Positions 58,121-64,000 of a stretch of DNA of 64,000 bases are shown piece after piece (the stretch's first letter is position 1; each line of letters opens with the position of its first letter). The DNA lies in NCBI RefSeq assembly GCF_003260095.1, contig NZ_PTPX01000014.1:62001-126000 (forward strand), given 5' to 3'. The DNA is from Glaesserella australis (GTDB lineage Bacteria > Pseudomonadota > Gammaproteobacteria > Enterobacterales > Pasteurellaceae). Under the pieces are notes generated by a model. That model was not told the origin of the DNA, ran no database searches, and saw nothing but the letters and a program-made list of their open reading frames with translations. A program made the translations under genes and the position numbers.

Positions 58121-59308
58121 ATGTCTGCGTTAATTAACCTATTTTATATTTACGATCCATGGTTATTCCATTTTTTTAGAATGGCCTTTTTCTGTGGAAT
58201 CATCTCTGCACTCTTTTTAGCTTATAAAATTTATAAGAAAGAGTTAGCTTTTGGGATTAGTTTACCGATAGATAGCTTTATTGCCATTATTGCCTTAATT
58301 GGTCTAAGTGCTATTCCAATGTTAGTTCACGGCACTTACGAATTTTATGCCGTTGGCATGTATATCAAGGCACTCATATTATTTAGTTTTGGTGTGATTA
58401 TTTATAATCTACTTTACAGAAATAATAATGGACAGGCTTTGGTTGTTCGAGATCTCAAAATTGGCATTCTTATTCAAGCAGCGATAGGCTTTATTGCTTT
58501 AACTGGATTACCTTTTATGGTTGATGCCGTATTAAAAACGCACGCTTTTTTACCTCGTTTTTATGGTTCAGAGCAAGAATATCGTTTATACAATATTACA
58601 TCAATGGCTTTTTTCCAATTAAGTCTATTTTATGCTTTTTTATTACATTTCTTACTTGCCTATAATGCGAAACATAATAATATAAGTTCAATTTTTATTT
58701 TCCTTTTATTATGTATTGGTTTAATTTCAGGTAGAACCTTTTTATTTATTTCTGCAATTAGTTTTCTCGTCTATTTTAAATGGCGTTATATTCCTGCATT
58801 GGCGATCTTTGGTGTAATTTGTTTGTTTTTAGCGCTTAATTTTGCAGAGCATAAATATGTTGAACATGCGTTAGAGCCATTAATTAACTTAATTTATGGC
58901 AAAGGAACAGTAAGTTCTTCCACAGATACATTAATGCAAAAACATTTGTATATCCCAGAATTAAAACAAATTCTTGTAGGAGATGGTCGCTATTTTTATC
59001 CACAAGGTGGATATTATGGAAAAACAGATTCTGGATTTTTGCGTCAAACTTTATATGGTGGCTTTATTTATTTGTCTGTTTGTTTCTTATTTATGTTCTA
59101 TTTTGTCCGCAAAGTTGCAATAAATTGGTTTAATGGTAGTTGGAAATTCATTTTATCTACACTGCTTATTTTATCTATTTTAAACATAAAAGCAGATACT
59201 TATGCTTTCCCTGGAATTATGTTGGTATTGTTAATGTTTTTATCCCTATTTGGTTCAGAAGGTAAAAATAAAGTATTATTTGAAAATATAAGGAAAGAAA
59301 ATGTTTAG
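58121..59308 (+). CDS. wzy: Wzy-like polysaccharide polymerase or ligase
   Basis: This 395-residue membrane protein has about ten helices and a periplasmic loop (about residues 255-305, including GDGRYFYPQGGYYGKTDSGF) in the second half. That layout is typical of Wzy polymerases and WaaL ligases. The overall sequence is poorly conserved in this group, so assignment rests on topology and its place among wzx and glycosyltransferase genes. It starts immediately after the GT25 stop and overlaps the next gene by 8 bases. Confidence 0.7.
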   Translation: MSALINLFYIYDPWLFHFFRMAFFCGIISALFLAYKIYKKELAFGISLPIDSFIAIIALIGLSAIPMLVHGTYEFYAVGMYIKALILFSFGVIIYNLLYRNNNGQALVVRDLKIGILIQAAIGFIALTGLPFMVDAVLKTHAFLPRFYGSEQEYRLYNITSMAFFQLSLFYAFLLHFLLAYNAKHNNISSIFIFLLLCIGLISGRTFLFISAISFLVYFKWRYIPALAIFGVICLFLALNFAEHKYVEHALEPLINLIYGKGTVSSSTDTLMQKHLYIPELKQILVGDGRYFYPQGGYYGKTDSGFLRQTLYGGFIYLSVCFLFMFYFVRKVAINWFNGSWKFILSTLLILSILNIKADTYAFPGIMLVLLMFLSLFGSEGKNKVLFENIRKENV

Positions 59309-60185
59309 TATTATTGTACCTTCTTATAATCGTAAGAGCGAAATTCCTTCTCTATTAGAAAGTTTAGAACATCAAACAAAATATAATTTTGAAGTGATTA
59401 TTGTAGATGATCACTCTGTAGAGCCTGTAGAAATTAAGCATCTTTATCCTTTTCCTGTCAATATTATTCGTAACGAACAGAATTTAGGTGCAGCGGAAAG
59501 TCGTAATGTCGGAGCAAGAATAGCTAAAAATGAGTGGTTACTTTTTTTAGATGATGATGATCGTTTTGTGCATCAAAAATGTGAAATATTAGAAAAAGCG
59601 ATTTTAGAAAATAGCCAAGTTAATTTTATTTATCATCCAGCAGAATGTGTGATGGTCAATGAAGGTTTCAGTTATATGACGCACCCTTATTCAAATGAAA
59701 AGGATGTTACTTTAGATAATATTCTGTTAGGTAATAAAGTCGGTGGAATGCCGATGATTGCAATTAAAAAAGCTCTCTTTTTTAAAGTAAAGGGTTTATC
59801 AACAGAATTAAAATCGTTAGAAGATTATGATTTTATCTTGAAAGTGATTTCAGATGAAACCTTTAATCCTAAATATATTTCAGAAGCCTTAACAACTTGT
59901 ACATTTCATACAAAACGTTCAAGTGTTTCAACAAATACACAAAATACTGAAATCGCCATTGAAAAAATTAAACAACAATATGTGAAGACTGAGATTCAGC
60001 AGAATAATTTTGCATTTAATACATTATATATGCTCTCTTATCCACATATTATGAATTTATCTCGTAAAGCAGCTTGTTATTATTGGAAGATGTTTTTACA
60101 AAGCAAAAATATTAAACATTTGGTGATTACAATTATTACGTTAATTTCACCAAAACTCGCAATCAATATGAAAAGGTTTATCTAA
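59301..60185 (+). CDS. GT2-family glycosyltransferase
   Basis: This 294-residue GT-A fold enzyme begins FSIIVPSYNRKSEIPSLLES and carries the metal-binding DxD region in NEWLLFLDDDDRFVH near residue 80. SLEDYDFILKVIS is the ED-type catalytic region. The sugar donor cannot be predicted. It is the sixth gene of the neuA-led operon, overlapping wzy by eight bases and the next gene by one base. Confidence 0.87.
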   Translation: MFSIIVPSYNRKSEIPSLLESLEHQTKYNFEVIIVDDHSVEPVEIKHLYPFPVNIIRNEQNLGAAESRNVGARIAKNEWLLFLDDDDRFVHQKCEILEKAILENSQVNFIYHPAECVMVNEGFSYMTHPYSNEKDVTLDNILLGNKVGGMPMIAIKKALFFKVKGLSTELKSLEDYDFILKVISDETFNPKYISEALTTCTFHTKRSSVSTNTQNTEIAIEKIKQQYVKTEIQQNNFAFNTLYMLSYPHIMNLSRKAACYYWKMFLQSKNIKHLVITIITLISPKLAINMKRFI

Positions 60186-60985
60186 TGAAGTTCTCTGTAT
60201 TAATGTCCTTATATTTTAAGGAAAAGCCTGAATATTTAATAGAATGTTTTGAAAGTTTAAAAAATCAAACAGTACAAGCTGACGAAATTGTCGTCGTATT
60301 TGATGGGGCGATTACTCCTGAATTAGAGCAAGTTGTGCAAAATTTTGCTGAAATCTTATCGCTTAATATTGTGCGACTTAAACAAAATCAAGGCTTAGGC
60401 AAAGCATTAAATCACGGTTTGACTCACTGTCGCAATGAATGGGTATTTCGTATGGATACTGATGATATTTGTGTGCCTGAACGTTTTGAAAAACAGGTGG
60501 CATTTATTGAACAAAATCCTGATACCATTATTTTTGGTGGGCAAATTGCTGAATTTGGACAGCATATCAACGACATCGTGAGCTATCGCCGAGTGCCAAC
60601 AGAAACAAATGACATTGTCGCTTTTACCCAAAAACGTTGCCCATTCAACCATATGACTGTTGCTTATCAGAAAAGCGCTGTGCTTGAATCTGGTGGCTAC
60701 CAAGATTTGCAGGAAGATTACTATTTATGGATTAAATTGGTTGCCTTAGGTAAAAAAGTCGCCAATTTGCCTGATATTTTAGTTTACGCTCGTGTTGGCA
60801 ACGGCATGGTCGGTCGTCGTCGTGGCATTGCTCAAGCCAAAGCCGAATGGCGTTTATTTAAATTAAAATATAAAGTAGGAATTCAAGGCTATATTCCAGG
60901 ATTTATTGTTTTTCTAATGAGATCAATTCCTCGTTTATTACCGACGTCATTGTTAAGTCATTTCTATAAATTACTCAGAAAATAA
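60185..60985 (+). CDS. GT2-family glycosyltransferase (AmsE-like)
   Basis: This 266-residue enzyme begins FSVLMSLYFKEKPEYLIECF and has the DxD motif in WVFRMDTDDICVPERF near residue 95. The catalytic ED is in LQEDYYLWIKL near residue 180. The form resembles AmsE-type transferases of exopolysaccharide clusters. Its second half is less AT-rich than the rest of the cluster. It is the last gene of the glycan operon. Confidence 0.87.
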   Translation: MKFSVLMSLYFKEKPEYLIECFESLKNQTVQADEIVVVFDGAITPELEQVVQNFAEILSLNIVRLKQNQGLGKALNHGLTHCRNEWVFRMDTDDICVPERFEKQVAFIEQNPDTIIFGGQIAEFGQHINDIVSYRRVPTETNDIVAFTQKRCPFNHMTVAYQKSAVLESGGYQDLQEDYYLWIKLVALGKKVANLPDILVYARVGNGMVGRRRGIAQAKAEWRLFKLKYKVGIQGYIPGFIVFLMRSIPRLLPTSLLSHFYKLLRK

Positions 60986-61030
60986 ATCTTAAATTTACAT
61001 TATTATGTGATAAAGATCTCAGATTATATT

Positions 61031-61060
61031 TTGCATATTTTATAAAATAAAAAGTATATT
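61031..61060 (+). promoter_or_regulatory. Possible promoter upstream of the cas3 region
   Basis: TTGCAT (61031-61036) and TATATT (61055-61060) are separated by 18 bases in a very AT-rich gap. It would drive the 89-residue ORF and cas3. Confidence 0.35.
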
Positions 61061-61084
61061 TTTCAGTAAAATAGTAAATATAAT

Positions 61085-61354
61085 ATGAGATCTTTTCCCT
61101 ATTCCGCCGAAAACTTACCCGAATTTCAATGGCTGCCTTTGCACAACTACCTAAATCAAGTTGGTGAGATGGTGGCGTATTTTGCTCGCTTTTGGGATAC
61201 CGAACTTTTTATGCTAATACTGAAATGCGAGCGATTGAAAAGGTATCCTGATCTAAGTGAGCTACAACAGCAATTTAACCGTTTTATTTTCTCTTTTCGC
61301 AAGCGCACTGCTAATTTGTCACAAGACAATGATGATCAAAAAACGCAATATTGA
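61085..61354 (+). CDS. Unknown 89-residue protein upstream of cas3
   Basis: I do not recognise this protein. Residues 1-15 are rich in aromatic and polar residues. The middle (VGEMVAYFARFWDTELFMLI) is strongly helical and partly hydrophobic, and the C-terminus is basic then acidic (FRKRTANLSQDNDDQKTQY). It lies 27 bases before cas3 on the same strand, so it is probably co-transcribed with it. No ribosome site is evident at its ATG. It may be a small accessory or regulatory protein of the CRISPR locus, or the remnant of a larger gene. Confidence 0.45.
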   Translation: MRSFPYSAENLPEFQWLPLHNYLNQVGEMVAYFARFWDTELFMLILKCERLKRYPDLSELQQQFNRFIFSFRKRTANLSQDNDDQKTQY

Positions 61355-61381
61355 ATTAACTGTTCTCTATAAGGTGAATTT

Positions 61382-63913
61382 ATGAAAAATAAGTTGGTAT
61401 TAGAAAGCTCTACCTTTATTTCTCATGCTCGAGAAGATGCTGATAAAAATTGGCATATCCATATTTTACAAGATCATTTAAAGAAAGTGTCTGAATTAGC
61501 GGTAAGATTTGCGGGCAAACGTGGTTCTTTGTTCGTAGAATATGCTGGGCTGCTACATGATTTAGGCAAATTTCAGCTCGCATTTCAGGAGTATATTCGT
61601 AAAGTTTCAGGATTAGAGAAAGAAAATGCCCATTTAGAAGATATTGAAAATAATAAGCCTAAGAAAATTCCGCATTCTACGGCGGGGGCAAAATATGCGG
61701 TAAATCATCTTGATCCTTTGTTAGGACATTTATTAGCGTATTTAATAGCGGGACATCATGCGGGGCTTGCAGATTGGCATGATAAGGGCAGCTTAAAAGC
61801 GAGATTACAAAAAGCTGACGATGAATTGTCAGCTGCATTGCTTGGTGTAACGCAGTCTGAGTTATCCAACGATTTTTGGCAGCTTGATGAAGATAGATTG
61901 ATTAGTGAATTTCAGCGTTTGTTTCAAAATAATGGAAATCTTGCCGCTGAGTTACATATTTGGATACGTTTTTTATTTTCTTGCTTGGTTGATGCTGATT
62001 TTTTGGATACCGAAGCATTTATGGCGGGATTTGCTACTGCTGATAAAGCAAAACAGGCTGGCATACGCCCGAGTTTCCCTGATCTACATGAATTGTATCA
62101 GTGCTATGAGCTTTATATGGCGGAGCTAGCGAAAAAGACAGATTTAGGGAGATTAGTCAATCAAGAACGTCAAGTGATATTACAACAATGTTTTAGTGCA
62201 GCTGAGTTAGATAAATCGCTATTTAGCTTAACCGTGCCAACTGGCGGCGGTAAAACCTTAGCGAGTTTAGGGTTTGCCTTGAAGCATGCTCTGAAATTTC
62301 ATAAAAAACGTATTATTTACGCCATTCCGTTTACTAGTATTATTGAACAAAACGCAGCCGTTTTTCGTAAGGTATTGGGGGATAACGTGGTGCTTGAACA
62401 TCACAGTAATTTAGAAGTGAGTGAAAGTAACGAAACGACCAAAAATCGCTTAGCAACCGAAAACTGGGACGCTCCTTTGATTGTAACAACCAATGTACAA
62501 TTGTTTGAAAGCCTGTTTGCCGCTCGCACTAGCCGTTGCCGTAAGATTCATAATATTGCCGATAGTGTAGTAATTTTAGACGAGTCCCAGCAACTCCCCC
62601 GTGAATTTCAAAAGCCGATTACGGACATGATGCGTGTCTTGGCACAAGATTATGGCACGACTTTTGTGCTTTGCACCGCGACTCAACCTGAATTGGGTAA
62701 GGAAATTGATGCCTTCGGACGCGTAGATATGGAAGGTTTAAATGATGTTTATGAAATTATTCAAGATAAAACTACGTTAGCAAAACGTTTGCAACGAGTA
62801 CAAATCAACTTTCCTGAAGCGAATTCACCCAAACAAACATGGCAACAAATTGCTGCTGAAATCACAACACAACCGTGTGTGCTGGCAGTAGTGAATACAC
62901 GGCGTCATGCACGTCAATTATTTGCTGAGTTACCTGATGATGGTATTAAGCTACATCTTTCTGCCAATATGTGTGCAGCGCATCGTGCTGAAGTCATCGC
63001 TTTAATAAGGCGTTATCTACATGAATATCATAATGGACACTTAAATCAACCGCTATGGGTGGTGAGTACCCAGTTAATTGAGGCGGGGGTAGATGTAGAT
63101 TTTCCGGTGGTATATCGTGCGATGGCGGGCTTGGATAGCATTATTCAGACGGCAGGCCGTTGTAATAGAGAGGGGAAATTACCTGACCTTGGTAAGGTGG
63201 TCGTGTTCCGGGCAGAACAAGGCGCGCCTAGCGGCAGTTTAAAACAAGGGCAGGATATTACTGAAGAAATGCTGGTAAAAGGATTATTAAGCGAACCACT
63301 ATTGCCTGAAACGTTTAGTGACTATTTTCGCCGATTTAGAGCTAAAGGCGCAGTGGATAAATACAATATCAGCGCAGATTTAACTGCTGAATGTTCGCAA
63401 CAAAACCCGTTGGCTTTTAAGTTTCGCACGGCTGCCGAGAAATTTCGTTTGATTGATAATAAAGGTGTGGCATTAATTGTTCCTTTTATACCCTTGGTTT
63501 GGCAGGAAGAAGGGAAAGAGAACAAGATAGTCGATACCACAAAGTTGGACGATTTTTTAAAGCAGCATTTAGATAATATCTCATTTGATAAATGGCAGGA
63601 AAAATTAAACAGCTTGCGTTATCCAAGTGCAGAACAAAACGAATTCTTACGAACCGATAAGCCTTCTTTGCCAGAACCTTTTGAAACTTGGTTTACTTAT
63701 TTGGAAAGTGATCCACTAAAACATAAATGGGTATATCGCAAATTACAACGTTATACGATTAGTGTATATGAACATGAACTAAAAAAATTGCCTGAAAAAG
63801 CGGTATTCTCAAGAGCAGGGTTATTGGTGCTGGATGTAGGTTATTACCGCGATATGTTGGGGGCAGATTTTGATGATGAAATCAGTCTTATGCCACAAGA
63901 ATCCGTATTGTAA
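61382..63913 (+). CDS. cas3: CRISPR-associated helicase/nuclease Cas3 (probable type I-C)
   Basis: This 843-residue protein joins an N-terminal HD nuclease and a C-terminal superfamily 2 helicase. The HD site is LLHDLGKF (H59, D60), with further His in PHSTAGAK and IAGHHAGLAD. The helicase has Walker A VPTGGGKT near residue 285, the DExx box VILDESQQ near residue 398 and motif VI IQTAGRCNREG near residue 590. It should unwind and shred Cascade-bound target DNA. The form and length fit type I-C, but cas5, cas8, cas7, cas4, cas1 and cas2 would lie beyond the window. A GGTGAATTT site precedes the ATG. Confidence 0.92.
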   Translation: MKNKLVLESSTFISHAREDADKNWHIHILQDHLKKVSELAVRFAGKRGSLFVEYAGLLHDLGKFQLAFQEYIRKVSGLEKENAHLEDIENNKPKKIPHSTAGAKYAVNHLDPLLGHLLAYLIAGHHAGLADWHDKGSLKARLQKADDELSAALLGVTQSELSNDFWQLDEDRLISEFQRLFQNNGNLAAELHIWIRFLFSCLVDADFLDTEAFMAGFATADKAKQAGIRPSFPDLHELYQCYELYMAELAKKTDLGRLVNQERQVILQQCFSAAELDKSLFSLTVPTGGGKTLASLGFALKHALKFHKKRIIYAIPFTSIIEQNAAVFRKVLGDNVVLEHHSNLEVSESNETTKNRLATENWDAPLIVTTNVQLFESLFAARTSRCRKIHNIADSVVILDESQQLPREFQKPITDMMRVLAQDYGTTFVLCTATQPELGKEIDAFGRVDMEGLNDVYEIIQDKTTLAKRLQRVQINFPEANSPKQTWQQIAAEITTQPCVLAVVNTRRHARQLFAELPDDGIKLHLSANMCAAHRAEVIALIRRYLHEYHNGHLNQPLWVVSTQLIEAGVDVDFPVVYRAMAGLDSIIQTAGRCNREGKLPDLGKVVVFRAEQGAPSGSLKQGQDITEEMLVKGLLSEPLLPETFSDYFRRFRAKGAVDKYNISADLTAECSQQNPLAFKFRTAAEKFRLIDNKGVALIVPFIPLVWQEEGKENKIVDTTKLDDFLKQHLDNISFDKWQEKLNSLRYPSAEQNEFLRTDKPSLPEPFETWFTYLESDPLKHKWVYRKLQRYTISVYEHELKKLPEKAVFSRAGLLVLDVGYYRDMLGADFDDEISLMPQESVL

Positions 63914-63916
63914 ATA

Positions 63917-63938
63917 AAATGCCCCAAAAGGGGCATTT
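63917..63938 (+). terminator. Hairpin after cas3
   Basis: AAATGCCCC (63917-63925) pairs perfectly with GGGGCATTT (63930-63938) around AAAA. Only three T residues follow the stem, so termination may be partial. It separates cas3 from whatever follows. Confidence 0.6.
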
Positions 63939-64000
63939 GGGCTGGTCAATATAGCACCATGGTTTCAACACACAGTCAGAGATGACTGATTTTACTATTA

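Noticed and set aside
63961..64000. A CRISPR array
   Set aside because: Only one possible repeat copy is visible and no spacer-repeat periodicity can be shown before the window ends.

Overview
The window comes from a member of the Pasteurellaceae, from the branch that uses the Actinobacillus pleuropneumoniae-type DNA uptake signal. Copies of ACAAGCGGT followed about 10-20 bases later by AAATTTTGCAAAA recur between genes. Together with a Mannheimia-type FbpABC iron importer, a Mu-like prophage and a sialylated-LOS locus, this points to Mannheimia, Bibersteinia or a close relative. The species is inferred from gene content only.

Region by region. Positions 1-10527 are the right-hand end of a Mu-like prophage: tape measure, gpN, gp44-gp48-type baseplate genes, a beta-helix tail spike and, at the right end, a DNA adenine methylase. 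That methylase carries a (GCAA)5 tract in its N-terminus and a second 2-bp frameshift near its C-terminus. The prophage right end lies inside a DASS-family anion transporter gene, whose 3' part is missing. Positions 11.7-19.3 kb hold a leftward housekeeping run (dnaE, waaA, coaD, orn, tsaE, amiB). Next come lptFG, divergent pepA and trhP (yegQ), and then leftward fbpABC, lspA and a DsbA-like gene. A MerR-type regulator lies between two identical MerR-type promoters, one serving the DsbA-like gene and one serving a cation-efflux gene.

Positions 31.7-39.8 kb carry the rsxABCDGE electron-transport operon. Three unrelated genes sit inside it: a DUF1016 PDDEXK nuclease, a TRIC/UPF0126 membrane protein and a hexapeptide acetyltransferase. 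It is followed by an lpxM-like acyltransferase, a methyltransferase, ndh, tsaD, the infC-rpmI-rplT operon (infC starts with AUU), a small lipoprotein, pepD, gpt, gmk, a TolC-family lipoprotein, thiI and a YdcF-like gene. Positions 53.4-61.0 kb form an AT-rich surface-glycan locus: pyruvyltransferase, neuA, wzx, GT52 sialyltransferase, GT25, wzy and two GT2 genes. The window ends with an unknown 89-residue ORF and a type I (probably I-C) cas3.

The most unusual content is non-coding. One family of inverted GTAG-hairpin pairs looks like REPINs; the GTAG-GGAC...GTCC frame is constant while the rest of the stem changes by compensating substitutions. A second family of four-hairpin cloverleaf elements is closed by TTAAGCATA/TATGCTTAA and lies directly after pepA and gmk. 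Repetition also occurs inside genes: the RsxC tail has four 111-bp repeats that carry uptake-signal-like sequence, and the DUF1016 gene contains two coding palindromes.
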